A stretch of DNA of 64,000 nucleotides from contig NC_135027.1 of NCBI RefSeq assembly GCF_051020955.1, positions 9,464,532 to 9,528,531 of the forward strand, read 5' to 3'. Origin of the DNA: Megalopta genalis. Its lineage: Eukaryota; Arthropoda; Insecta; Hymenoptera; Halictidae. Shown here one piece after another: positions 13,022 to 26,226 of this stretch. A program made the translations under genes and the position numbers. Every line of letters starts with the position of its first letter. The stretch's first letter is position 1. The notes beneath the pieces are model-generated. The model was not told the DNA's origin and ran no database searches. It saw nothing but the letters and a program-made list of their open reading frames with translations.

Positions 13022-14594
13022 TTTGAAGCTAAATCATTTGTTTCGCATGGATTTGAAGCTAAACCTTCTACTCCGCATTGATTTGAAGTTAAATCATGTG
13101 TTTCGCATGGGTTAGAAGCTAACTCGCTTGTTTCGCTTCCAGTTGATTCTAAATCATTTATGTCGCAAGTATTTGAAGCTAAATCATTTGTTTTGCATGG
13201 ATTTGAAGATAAACCCTCTACTCCGCATTGATTTGAAGTTAAATCACGTGGTTCGCATGGATTTGAAGCTAAATCATTTGTTTCGCATGGATTTGAAGCT
13301 AATCCTTCTGTTCCGCATTGATTTGAAGTTAAATCATGTGTTTCGCATGAGTTAGAAGCTAACTCGCTTGTTTCGCTTCCAGTTGAATCTAAATCATTTA
13401 TATCGGAAGTGTTTGAAGCTAAATTATTTGTTTCGCATGGATTTGAAGCTAAACCTTCTACCTCGCACTGATTTGAAGCTTTGTCATGTGTTTCGAGTGG
13501 ATTTGAAACTAACTCGATTGTTTCGCATGCAGTTGAAGCTAAACCATTTATATCGCAAGTATTTGAAGCTAAATCATTTGTTTCGCATGGAGTTTAAGAT
13601 AAACCCTCTACTCCGCATTGATTTGAAGCTAAATCACGTGGTTCGCATGGATTTGAAACTAAATCATTTGTTTCGCATGGATTTGAAGCTAAACCTTCTA
13701 TTCCTCATTGATTTGAAGTTAAATCATGTGTTTCGCATGGATCAGAATCTAACTCGCTTGTTTCGCTTCCACTTGAAGCTAAATCATTTATATCGCAAGT
13801 GTTTGAAACTAAATCGTTTGTTTCGCATGGATTTGAAGCTAAACCTTCTACCTCGCACTGATTTGAAGCTTTGTCATGTGTTTCGCGTGGATTTGAATCT
13901 AACTCGATTGTTTCGCATGCAGTTGAAGCTAAGTCATTTATATCGCAAGTATTTGAAGCTAAATCATTTGTTTCGCATGGATTTGAAGCTAAACCTTCTA
14001 CTTCGCAATGCATGGAAGATAAATCATGTGTTTCGCGTGGATTTGAAGCTAACTAGTTTGTTTCGAATGCAGTTGAATCTATATAATTTATATCGCAAGT
14101 ATTTGAAGCTAAATTATTTGTTTCGCTTGGATTTGAAGTTAAACCTTCTACTTCGCATTGATTTGAAGCTAAATCATGTGTTTCGAATGAATGAGAAGCT
14201 AACTCGTTTGTTTCGCGTGCATTTGAATCTACATCGTTTATATCGCATGTATTTGAAGCTAAATCATTTGTTTCGCATGGATTTGAAGCTAAACATTCTA
14301 CTTTGCGTTGCTTTGAAGCTAAATCACGTGGTTCGCATGGATTTCAAGCTAAATCATTTGTTTCGCATGGATTTGAAGCTAAACCTTCTACTCCGCATTG
14401 ATTTGAAGTTAAATCATGTGTTTCGCATGGTTTAGAAGCTAACTCGCTTGTTTCGCTTCCAGTTGAAGCTAAATCATTTATATCGCAAGTGTTTGAAGCT
14501 AAATCATTTGTTTCGCATGGATTTGAAGCTAAGCCTTCTACCTCGCACTGATTGAAGCTTTGTCATGTGTTTCGTGTGGATTTGAAACTAACTC

Positions 14595-17500
14595 GTTTGT
14601 TTCGCATGCATTTGAAGCCACATCGTTTGTATCGCATGTACTTTAAGCTAAATCATTTGTTTCGCATGGATTTGAAGCTAACTCGCATGTTTCGCTTCCA
14701 GTTGGAGCTAAATCATTTTTTATCGCTAGTATTTGATGCAGAATCATTTGTTTCACATGGATGTCAAGCTAAATCTTCTACTTCGCATTGATTTGAAGAT
14801 AAATCATGTGTTTCGAATGACTGTGAAGCTAACTCGATGGTTTCGCATGCATTTGAAGCTATAACGTTTATATCGCAAGTATTTGAAGGTAAATCATTTG
14901 TTTCGCATGGATTTGTAGCTAAAACTTCTACTCCGCATTGATTTAAATCTAAATCTCTTTTCTCGCATGGATTTGAATCTAACTTGTTTGTTTCGCATGC
15001 AGTTGAATCTAAATCATTTATATCGCAAGTATTTGAAGCAAAACCATTTGTTTCGCTTGTATTTGAAGCTAATTCTTCTACTTCGCATTGATTTGATGCT
15101 AAATCATGTGTTTCGAGTGAATGTGAAGCCAACTCGTTCGTTTCGCGTGCATTTGAATCTACATCGTTTATATCGCATGTATTTGAAGCTAAATCATTTG
15201 TTTCGCATGGATTTGAAGCTAAACATTCTACTTTGCGTTGCTTTGAAGATAAATAATGTGTTTCGCATGGATTTGAATCTAACTCGCTTGTTTCACTTCC
15301 AGTTGATTCAAAAATCATTTATATCGCATGTATTTGAAGCTAAATCATTTGTTTCGCATGGATTTGAAGATAAACCCTCTACTCCGCATTGATTTGAAGC
15401 TAAATCACGTGGTTCGCATGGATTTCAAGCTAAATCATTTGTTTCGCATGGATTTGAAGCTAAACCTTCTACTCCGCATTGATTTGAAGTTAAATCATGT
15501 GTTTCGCATGGTTTAGAAGCTAACTCGCTTGTTTCGCTTCCAGTTGAAGCTAAATCATTTATATCGCAAGTGTTTGAAGCTAAATCATTTGTTTCGCATG
15601 GATTTGAAGCTAAGCCTTCTACCTCGCACTGATTTGAAGCTTTGTCATGTGTTTCGTGTGGATTTGAAACTAACTCGATTGTTTCGCATGCAGTTGAAGC
15701 TAAACCATTTATATCGCAAGTTTTTGAAGCTAAATCATTTGTTTCACATGGATTTGAAGCTAAATCTTCTACTTCGCATTGATTTGAAGCTAAATCATGT
15801 GTTTCGAATGAATGTGAAGCTAACTCGTTTGTTTCGCATGCATTTGAAGCCACATCGTTTGTATCGCATGTACTTTAAGCTAAATCATTTGTTTCGCATG
15901 GATTTGAAGCTAACTCGCATGTTTCGCTTCCAGTTGGAGCTAAATCATTTTTTATCGCTAGTATTTGATGCAGAATCATTTGTTTCACATGGATGTCAAG
16001 CTAAATCTTCTACTTCGCATTGATTTGAAGATAAATCATGTGTTTCGAATGACTGTGAAGCTAACTCGTTTGTTTCGCATGCATTTGAAGCTATAACGTT
16101 TATATCGCAAGTATTTGAAGCTAAATCATTTGTTTCGCATGGATTTGAAGCTAACTCGCATGTCTCGCTTCTAGTTGGAGCTAAGTCATTTATATCGCTA
16201 GTATTTGAAGCTAAATCATTTGTTTCGCATGGATTTGAAGCTAAACCTTCTACTTCGCATTGCTTGGAAGATAAATCATGTGTTTCGCGTGGATTTGAAT
16301 CTAACTCGATTGTTTCGCATGCAGTTGAAGCTAAGTCATTTATATCGCAAGTATTTGAAGCTAAATCATTTGTTTCGCATGGATTTGAAGCTAAACCTTC
16401 TACTTCGCAATGCATGGAAGATAAATCATGTGTTTCGCGTGGATTTGAAGCTAACTAGTTTGTTTCGAATGCAGTTGAATCTATATAATTTATATCGCAA
16501 GTATTTGAAGCTAAATTATTTGTTTCGCTTGGATTTGAAGTTAAACCTTCTACTTCGCATTGATTTGAAGCTAAATCATGTGTTTCGAATGAATGAGAAG
16601 CTAACTCGTTTGTTTCGCGTGCATTTGAATCTACATCGTTTATATCGCATGTATTTGAAGCTAAATCATTTGTTTCGCATGGATTTGAAGCTAAACATTC
16701 TACTTTGCGTTGCTTTGAAGATAAATAATGTGTTTCGCATGGATTTGAATCTAACTCGCTTGTTTCACTTCCAGTTGATTCAAAAATCATTTATATGGCA
16801 TGTATTTGAAGCTAAATCATTTGTTTCGCATGGATTTGAAGATAAACCCTCTACTCCGCATTGATTTGAAGCTAAATCACGTGGTTCGCATGGATTTCAA
16901 GCTAAATCATTTGTTTCGCATGGATTTGAAGCTAAACCTTCTACTCCGCATTGATTTGAAGTTAAATCATGTGTTTCGCATGGTTTAGAAGCTAACTCGC
17001 TTGTTTCGCTTCCAGTTGAAGCTAAATCATTTATATCGCAAGTGTTTGAAGCTAAACCATTTGTTTCGCATGGATTTGAAGCTAAGCCTTCTACCTCGCA
17101 CTGATTTGAAGCTTTGTCATGTGTTTCGTGTGGATTTGAAACTAACTCGATTGTTTCGCATGCAGTTGAAGCTAAACCATTTATATCGCAAGTTTTTGAA
17201 GCTAAATCATTTGTTTCACATGGATTTGAAGCTAAATCTTCTACTTCGCATTGATTTGAAGCTAAATCATGTGTTTCGAATGAATGTGAAGCTAACTCGT
17301 TTGTTTCGCATGCATTTGAAGCCACATCGTTTGTATCGCATGTACTTTAAGCTAAATCATTTGTTTCGCATGGATTTGAAGCTAACTCGCATGTTTCGCT
17401 TCCAGTTGGAGCTAAATCATTTTTTATCGCTAGTATTTGATGCAGAATCATTTGTTTCACATGGATGTCAAGCTAAATCTTCTACTTCGCATTGATTTGA

Positions 17501-18060
17501 AGATAAATCATGTGTTTCGAATGACTGTGAAGCTAACTCGTTTGTTTCGCATGCATTTGAAGCTATAACGTTTATATCGCAAGTATTTGAAGGTAAATCA
17601 TTTGTTTCGCATGGATTTGTAGCTAAAACTACTACTCCGCATTGATTTAAATCTAAATCTCTTTTCTCGCATGGATTTGAATCTAACTTGTTTGTTTCGC
17701 ATGCAGTTGAATCTAAATCATTTATATCGCAAGTATTTGAAGCAAAACCATTTGTTTCGCTTGTATTTGAAGCTAATTCATCTACTTCGCATTGATTTGA
17801 TGCTAAATCATGTGTTTCGAGTGAATGTGAAGCCAACTCGTTTGTTTCGCATGCATTTGAAGTTATATCGTTTATATCGCAAGTACTTGAAGCTAAATCA
17901 TTTGTTTCGCATGGATTTGAAGCTAACTCGCATGTCTCGCTTCTAGTTGGAGCTAAGTCATTTATATCGCTAGTATTTGAAGCTAAATCATTTGTTTCGC
18001 ATGGATTTGAAGCTAAACCTTCTACTTCGCATTGCTTGGAAGATAAATCATGTGTTTCGC
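14595..18060. repeat. 3.5-kb block, copy 1 (partner about 22,461-26,226)
   Basis: This block matches the later one at offset 7,866 bp on its left part (14,732 with 22,598; 15,964 with 23,830). From about 16,115 the offset is 8,166 bp (16,264 with 24,430; 17,436 with 25,602). The 300-bp step is two pentamers present only in the later copy. Inside the block, 15,328-16,100 and 16,800-17,570 are also related to each other at 1,472 bp. It holds two 31-bp B units GATTCAAAAATC (about 15,306 and 16,778). Confidence 0.8.
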
Positions 18061-18370
18061 GTGGATATGAATCTAACTCGATTGTTTCGCATGCAGTTGA
18101 AGCTAAGTCATTTATATCGCAAGTATTTGAAGCTAAATCATTTGTTTCGCATGGATTTGAAGCTAAACCTTCTACTTCGCAATGCATGGAAGATAAATCA
18201 TGTGTTTCGCGTGGATTTGAAGCTAACTAGTTTGTTTCGAATGCAGTTGAATCTATATAATTTATATCGCAAGTATTTGAAGCTAAATTATTTGTTTCGC
18301 TTGGATTTGAAGTTAAACCTTCTACTTCGCATTGATTTGAAGCTAAATCATGTGTTTCGAATGAATGAGA

Positions 18371-20560
18371 AGCTAACTCGTTTGTTTCGCATGCATTTGA
18401 AGCTATAACGTTTATATCGCAAGTATTTGAAGGTAAATCATTTGTTTCGCATGGATTTGTAGCTAAAACTTCTACTCCGCATTGATTTAAATCTAAATCT
18501 CTTTTCTCGCATGGATTTGAATCTAACTTGTTTGTTTCGCATGCAGTTGAATCTAAATCATTTATATCGCAAGTATTTGAAGCAAAACCATTTGTTTCGC
18601 TTGTATTTGAAGCTAATTCTTCTACTTCGCATTGATTTGATGCTAAATCATGTGTTTCGAGTGAATGTGAAGCCAACTCGTTTGTTTCGCATGCATTTGA
18701 AGTTATATCGTTTATATCGCAAGTACTTGAAGCTAAATCATTTGTTTCGCATGGATTTGAAGCTAACTCGCATGTCTCGCTTCTAGTTGGAGCTAAGTCA
18801 TTTATATCGCTAGTATTTGAAGCTAAATCATTTGTTTCGCATGGATTTGAAGCTAAACCTTCTACTTCGCATTGCTTGGAAGATAAATCATGTGTTTCGC
18901 GTGGATTTGAATCTAACTCGATTGATTCGCTTCCAGTTGAAGCTAAATCATTTATATCTCAAGTATTTGAAGCTAAATCATTTGTTTCGCATGAATTTGA
19001 AGCTAAACCTTCTACTTCGCATTGCTTGGAAGATAAATCATGTGTTTCGCGTGGGTTAGAATCTAACTCGCTTGTTTCGCTTCCAGTTGAAGCTAAATCA
19101 TTTATATCGCAAGTGTTTGAAGCTAAATCATTTGTTTCGCATGGATTTGTAGCTAAAACTTCTACTCCGCATTGATTTAAATCTAAATCATGTGTTTCGC
19201 GTGAATGTGAAGATAACTCATTTGTCTCGCTTCCAGTTGAAGCTAAACCATTTATATCGCAAGTATTTGAAGCTAAATCATTTGTTTCGCATGGATTTGA
19301 AGCTAAACATTCTACTTTGCGTTGCTTTGAAGATAAATAATGTGTTTCGCATGGATTTGAATCTAACTCGCTTGTTTCACTTCCAGTTGAAGCTAAATCA
19401 TTTATATCGCAAGTGTTTGAAGCTAAATCATTTGTTCCGCATGGATTTGAAGCTAAACCTTCTACCTCGCACTGATTTGAAGCTCTGTCATGTGTTTCGC
19501 GTGGATTTGAATCTAACTCGACTGCTTCGCATGCAGTTGAAGCTAAACCTTCTACGCCGCATTGATTTGAAATTAAATCATGTGTTTCGCATGGGTTAGA
19601 AAGTAACTCGCTTGTTTCGCTTCCAGTTGAAGCTAAATCATTTATATCGCAAGTATTTGAAGCTAAATCACTTGTTTCGCATGGATTTATAGCTAAAATT
19701 TCTACTCCGCATTGATTTAAATCTAAATCATGTGTTTCGCGTGAATGTGAAAATAACTCGATTGTCTCGCTTCCAGTTGAAGTTAAACCATTTATATCGC
19801 AAGTATTTGAAGCTAAATCATTTGATTCGCATGGATTTGAAGATAAACCCTCTACTCCGCATTGATTTGAAGCTAAATCACGTGGTTCGCATGGATTTGA
19901 AGCTAAATCATTTATTTCGCATGGATTTGAAGATAAACCCTCTACTCCGCATTGATTTGAAGCTAAATCACGTGGTTCGCATGGATTTGAAGCTAAATCA
20001 TTTGTTTCGCATGGATTTGAAGCTAAACCTTCTACTCCGCATTGATTTGAAGTTAAATCATGTGTTTCGCATGGGTTAGAATCTAACTCGCTTGTTTCGC
20101 TTCCAGTTGAAGCTAAATCATTTATATCGCAAGTGTTTGAAGCTAAATCATTTGTTTCGCATGGATTTGAAGCTAAAGCTTCTACCTCGCACTGATTTGA
20201 AGCTTTGTCTTGTGTTTCGTGTGGATTTGAAACTAACTCGATTGTTTCGCATGCAGTTGAAGCTAAATCATTTATATCGCAAGTATTTGAAGCTAAATCA
20301 TTTGTTTCGCATGGATTTGAAGCTAAACATTCTACTTTGCGTTGCTTTGAAGATAAATAATGTGTTTCGCATGGATTTGAATCTAGCTCGCTTGTTTCAC
20401 TTCCATTTGATTCTAAATCATTTATATCGCAAGTATTTGAAACTAAATCATTTGTTTCGCATGGATTTGAAGATAAACCCTCTACTCCGCATTGATTTGA
20501 AGCTAAATCACGTGGTTCGCATGGATTTCAAGCTAAATCATTTGTTTCGCATGGATTTGA
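18371..20560. repeat. 2.2-kb block, first of three copies
   Basis: The same succession is found at about 25,697-27,886 (offset 7,326 bp) and 28,879-31,068 (a further 3,182 bp). Landmarks are TCTCTTTTCTCGCATGG, the A unit with GCATGAATTTGAAGC, the C unit GGGTTAGAATCTAACTCGC, the TTTATAGCTAAAATTTC unit (about 19,688; 27,014; changed to TTTATGGC at 30,196) and the double A-E-D trimer. Its left 0.9 kb (18,371-19,300) also matches 21,162-22,091 at 2,791 bp. Confidence 0.8.
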
Positions 20561-23010
20561 AGCTAAACCTTCTACTCCGCATTGATTTGAAGTTAAATCA
20601 TGTGTTTCGCATGGTTTAGAAGCTAACTCGCTTGTTTCGCTTCCAGTTGAAGCTAAATCATTTATATCGCAAGTGTTTGAAGCTAAATCATTTGTTTCGC
20701 ATGGATTTGAAGCTAAGCCTTCTACCTCGCACTGATTTGAAGCTTTGTCATGTGTTTCGTGTGGATTTGAAACTAACTCGATTGTTTCGCATGCAGTTGA
20801 AGCTAATCCATTTATATCGCAAGTTTTTGAAGCTAAATCATTTGTTTCACATGGATTTGAAGCTAAATCTTCTACTTCGCATTGATTTGAAGCTAAATCA
20901 TGTGTTTCGAATGAATGTGAAGCTAACTCGTTTGTTTCGCATGCATTTGAAGCCACATCGTTTGTATCGCATGTACTTTAAGCTAAATCATTTGTTTCGC
21001 ATGGATTTGAAGCTAACTCGCATGTTTCGCTTCCAGTTGGAGCTAAATCATTTTTTATCGCTAGTATTTGATGCAGAATCATTTGTTTCACATGGATGTC
21101 AAGCTAAATCTTCTACTTCGCATTGATTTGAAGATAAATCATGTGTTTCGAATGACTGTGAAGCTAACTCGTTTGTTTCGCATGCATTTGAAGCTATAAC
21201 GTTTATATCGCAAGTATTTGAAGGTAAATCATTTGTTTCGCATGGATTTGTAGCTAAAACTTCTACTCCGCATTGATTTAAATCTAAATCTCTTTTCTCG
21301 CATGGATTTGAATCTAACTTGTTTGTTTCGCATGCAGTTGAATCTAAATCATTTATATCGCAAGTATTTGAAGCAAAACCATTTGTTTCGCTTGTATTTG
21401 AAGCTAATTCTTCTACTTCGCATTGATTTGATGCTAAATCATGTGTTTCGAGTGAATGTGAAGCCAACTCGTTTGTTTCGCATGCATTTGAAGTTATATC
21501 GTTTATATCGCAAGTACTTGAAGCTAAATCATTTGTTTCGCATGGATTTGAAGCTAACTCGCATGTCTCGCTTCTAGTTGGAGCTAAGTCATTTATATCG
21601 CTAGTATTTGAAGCTAAATCATTTGTTTCGCATGGATTTGAAGCTAAACCTTCTACTTCGCATTGCTTGGAAGATAAATCATGTGTTTCGCGTGGATTTG
21701 AATCTAACTCGATTGATTCGCTTCCAGTTGAAGCTAAATCATTTATATCTCAAGTATTTGAAGCTAAATCATTTGTTTCGCATGAATTTGAAGCTAAACC
21801 TTCTACTTCGCATTGCTTGGAAGATAAATCATGTGTTTCGCGTGGGTTAGAATCTAACTCGCTTGTTTCGCTTCCAGTTGAAGCTAAATCATTTATATCG
21901 CAAGTGTTTGAAGCTAAATCATTTGTTTCGCATGGATTTGTAGCTAAAACTTCTACTCCGCATTGATTTAAATCTAAATCATGTGTTTCGCGTGAATGTG
22001 AAGATAACTCATTTGTCTCGCTTCCAGTTGAAGCTAAACCATTTATATCGCAAGTATTTGAAGCTAAATCATTTGTTTCGCATGGATTTGAAGCTAAACC
22101 TTCTACTCCGCATTGATTTGAAGTTAAATCATGTGTTTCGTATGGTTTAGAAGCTAACTCGCTTGTTTCGCTTCCAGTTGAAGCTAAATCATTTATATCG
22201 CAAGTGTTTGAAGCTAAATCATTTGTTTCGCATGGATTTGAAGCTAAGCCTTCTACCTCGCACTGATTTGAAGCTTTGTCATGTGTTTCGTGTGGATTTG
22301 AAACTAACTCGATTGTTTCGCATGCAGTTGAAGCTAAACCATTTATATCGCAAGTTTTTGAAGCTAAATCATTTGTTTCACATGGATTTGAAGCTAAATC
22401 TTCTACTTCGCATTGATTTGAAGCTAAATCATGTGTTTCGAATGAATGTGAAGCTAACTCGTTTGTTTCGCATGCATTTGAAGCCACATCGTTTGTATCG
22501 CATGTACTTTAAGCTAAATCATTTGTTTCGCATGGATTTGAAGCTAACTCGCATGTTTCGCTTCCAGTTGGAGCTAAATCATTTTTTATCGCTAGTATTT
22601 GATGCAGAATCATTTGTTTCACATGGATGTCAAGCTAAATCTTCTACTTCGCATTGATTTGAAGATAAATCATGTGTTTCGAATGACTGTGAAGCTAACT
22701 CGTTTGTTTCGCATGCATTTGAAGCTATAACGTTTATATCGCAAGTATTTGAAGGTAAATCATTTGTTTCGCATGGATTTGTAGCTAAAACTTCTACTCC
22801 GCATTGATTTAAATCTAAATCTCTTTTCTCGCATGGATTTGAATCTAACTTGTTTGTTTCGCATGCAGTTGAATCTAAATCATTTATATCGCAAGTATTT
22901 GAAGCAAAACCATTTGTTTCGCTTGTATTTGAAGCTAATTCTTCTACTTCGCATTGATTTGATGCTAAATCATGTGTTTCGAGTGAATGTGAAGCCAACT
23001 CGTTTGTTTC
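20530..23010. repeat. Block pair at 1,531-bp offset
   Basis: About 20,530-21,480 corresponds to about 22,061-23,010 at exactly 1,531 bp (20,632 with 22,163; 21,067 with 22,598; 21,302 with 22,833). The pair spans the D unit GTTTAGAAGCTAACTCGC, the C-B run GCCACATCGTTTGTATCGC, the CATTTTTTATCGC unit and the TCTCTTTTCTCGC unit. This is the third place where an offset of 1,531 bp is seen. Confidence 0.8.
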
Positions 23011-26000
23011 GCGTGCATTTGAATCTACATCGTTTATATCGCATGTATTTGAAGCTAAATCATTTGTTTCGCATGGATTTGAAGCTAAACATTCTACTTT
23101 GCGTTGCTTTGAAGATAAATAATGTGTTTCGCATGGATTTGAATCTAACTCGCTTGTTTCACTTCCAGTTGATTCAAAAATCATTTATATCGCATGTATT
23201 TGAAGCTAAATCATTTGTTTCGCATGGATTTGAAGATAAACCCTCTACTCCGCATTGATTTGAAGCTAAATCACGTGGTTCGCATGGATTTCAAGCTAAA
23301 TCATTTGTTTCGCATGGATTTGAAGCTAAACCTTCTACTCCGCATTGATTTGAAGTTAAATCATGTGTTTCGCACGGTTTAGAAGCTAACTCGCTTGTTT
23401 CGCTTCCAGTTGAAGCTAAATCATTTATATCGCAAGTGTTTGAAGCTAAATCATTTGTTTCGCATGGATTTGAAGCTAAGCCTTCTACCTCGCACTGATT
23501 TGAAGCTTTGTCATGTGTTTCGTGTGGATTTGAAACTAACTCGATTGTTTCGCATGCAGTTGAAGCTAAACCATTTATATCGCAAGTTTTTGAAGCTAAA
23601 TCATTTGTTTCACATAGATTTGAAGCTAAATCTTCTACTTCGCATTGATTTGAAGCTAAATCATGTGTTTCGAATGAATGTGAAGCTAACTCGTTTGTTT
23701 CGCATGCATTTGAAGCCACATCGTTTGTATCGCATGTACTTTAAGCTAAATCATTTGTTTCGCATGGATTTGAAGCTAACTCGCATGTTTCGCTTCCAGT
23801 TGGAGCTAAATCATTTTTTATCGCTAGTATTTGATGCAGAATCATTTGTTTCACATGGATGTCAAGCTAAATCTTCTACTTCGCATTGATTTGAAGATAA
23901 ATCATGTGTTTCGAATGACTGTGAAGCTAACTCGTTTGTTTCGCATGCATTTGAAGCTATAACGTTTATATCGCAAGTATTTGAAGGTAAATCATTTGTT
24001 TCGCATGGATTTGTAGCTAAAACTTCTACTCCGCATTGATTTAAATCTAAATCTCTTTTCTCGCATGGATTTGAATCTAACTTGTTTGTTTCGCATGCAG
24101 TTGAATCTAAATCATTTATATCGCAAGTATTTGAAGCAAAACCATTTGTTTCGCTTGTATTTGAAGCTAATTCTTCTACTTCGCATTGATTTGATGCTAA
24201 ATCATGTGTTTCGAGTGAATGTGAAGCCAACTCGTTTGTTTCGCATGCATTTGAAGTTATATCGTTTATATCGCAAGTACTTGAAGCTAAATCATTTGTT
24301 TCGCATGGATTTGAAGCTAACTCGCATGTCTCGCTTCTAGTTGGAGCTAAGTCATTTATATCGCTAGTATTTGAAGCTAAATCATTTGTTTCGCATGGAT
24401 TTGAAGCTAAACCTTCTACTTCGCATTGCTTGGAAGATAAATCATGTGTTTCGCGTGGATATGAATCTAACTCGATTGTTTCGCATGCAGTTGAAGCTAA
24501 GTCATTTATATCGCAAGTATTTGAAGCTAAATCATTTGTTTCGCATGGATTTGAAGCTAAACCTTCTACTTCGCAATGCATGGAAGATAAATCATGTGTT
24601 TCGCGTGGATTTGAAGCTAACTAGTTTGTTTCGAATGCAGTTGAATCTATATAATTTATATCGCAAGTATTTGAAGCTAAATTATTTGTTTCGCTTGGAT
24701 TTGAAGTTAAACCTTCTACTTCGCATTGATTTGAAGCTAAATCATGTGTTTCGAATGAATGAGAAGCTAACTCGTTTGTTTCGCGTGCATTTGAATCTAC
24801 ATCGTTTATATCGCATGTATTTGAAGCTAAATCATTTGTTTCGCATGGATTTGAAGCTAAACATTCTACTTTGCGTTGCTTTGAAGATAAATAATGTGTT
24901 TCGCATGGATTTGAATCTAACTCGCTTGTTTCACTTCCAGTTGATTCAAAAATCATTTATATCGCATGTATTTGAAGCTAAATCATTTGTTTCGCATGGA
25001 TTTGAAGATAAACCCTCTACTCCGCATTGATTTGAAGCTAAATCACGTGGTTCGCATGGATTTCAAGCTAAATCATTTGTTTCGCATGGATTTGAAGCTA
25101 AACCTTCTACTCCGCATTGATTTGAAGTTAAATCATGTGTTTCGTATGGTTTAGAAGCTAACTCGCTTGTTTCGCTTCCAGTTGAAGCTAAATCATTTAT
25201 ATCGCAAGTGTTTGAAGCTAAATCATTTGTTTCGCATGGATTTGAAGCTAAGCCTTCTACCTCGCACTGATTTGAAGCTTTGTCATGTGTTTCGTGTGGA
25301 TTTTAAACTAACTCGATTGTTTCGCATGCAGTTGAAGCTAAACCATTTATATCGCAAGTTTTTGAAGCTAAATCATTTGTTTCACATGGATTTGAAGCTA
25401 AATCTTCTACTTCGCATTGATTTGAAGCTAAATCATGTGTTTCGAATGAATGTGAAGCTAACTCGTTTGTTTCGCATGCATTTGAAGCCACATCGTTTGT
25501 ATCGCATGTACTTTAAGCTAAATCATTTGTTTCGCATGGATTTGAAGCTAACTCGCATGTTTCGCTTCCAGTTGGAGCTAAATCATTTTTTATCGCTAGT
25601 ATTTGATGCAGAATCATTTGTTTCACATGGATGTCAAGCTAAATCTTCTACTTCGCATTGATTTGAAGATAAATCATGTGTTTCGAATGACTGTGAAGCT
25701 AACTCGTTTGTTTCGCATGCATTTGAAGCTATAACGTTTATATCGCAAGTATTTGAAGGTAAATCATTTGTTTCGCATGGATTTGTAGCTAAAACTTCTA
25801 CTCCGCATTGATTTAAATCTAAATCTCTTTTCTCGCATGGATTTGAATCTAACTTGTTTGTTTCGCATGCAGTTGAATCTAAATCATTTATATCGCAAGT
25901 ATTTGAAGCAAAACCATTTGTTTCGCTTGTATTTGAAGCTAATTCTTCTACTTCGCATTTATTTGATGCTAAATCATGTGTTTCGAGTGAATGTGAAGCC

Positions 26001-26226
26001 AACTCGTTTGTTTCGCATGCATTTGAAGTTATATCGTTTATATCGCAAGTACTTGAAGCTAAATCATTTGTTTCGCATGGATTTGAAGCTAACTCGCATG
26101 TCTCGCTTCTAGTTGGAGCTAAGTCATTTATATCGCTAGTATTTGAAGCTAAATCATTTGTTTCGCATGGATTTGAAGCTAAACCTTCTACTTCGCATTG
26201 CTTGGAAGATAAATCATGTGTTTCGC
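22461..26226. repeat. 3.8-kb block, copy 2 (partner 14,595-18,060)
   Basis: Later copy of the block above, longer by exactly 300 bp. The extra stretch lies at about 23,976-24,276 and reads A-E-D-C-B twice, so the gain kept both monomer and pentamer register. The GATTCAAAAATC 31-bp units recur at about 23,172 and 24,944. Confidence 0.8.

Noticed and set aside
13368..14435. Plus-strand open frame of 355 codons (LKLNHLFRMD type)
   Set aside because: The same stretch is also open on the minus strand and in the other + frame over long parts. It ends at the common ATGGTTTAG unit. There is no signal peptide, domain or codon bias separate from the repeat.
15296..15320. GATTCAAAAATC unit as a possible insertion or regulatory site
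   Set aside because: It is a B monomer with one extra base (AAAAATC against TCTAAATC), giving 31 bp. Its recurrence at about 16,778, 23,172, 24,944 and 28,126 follows from block duplication.
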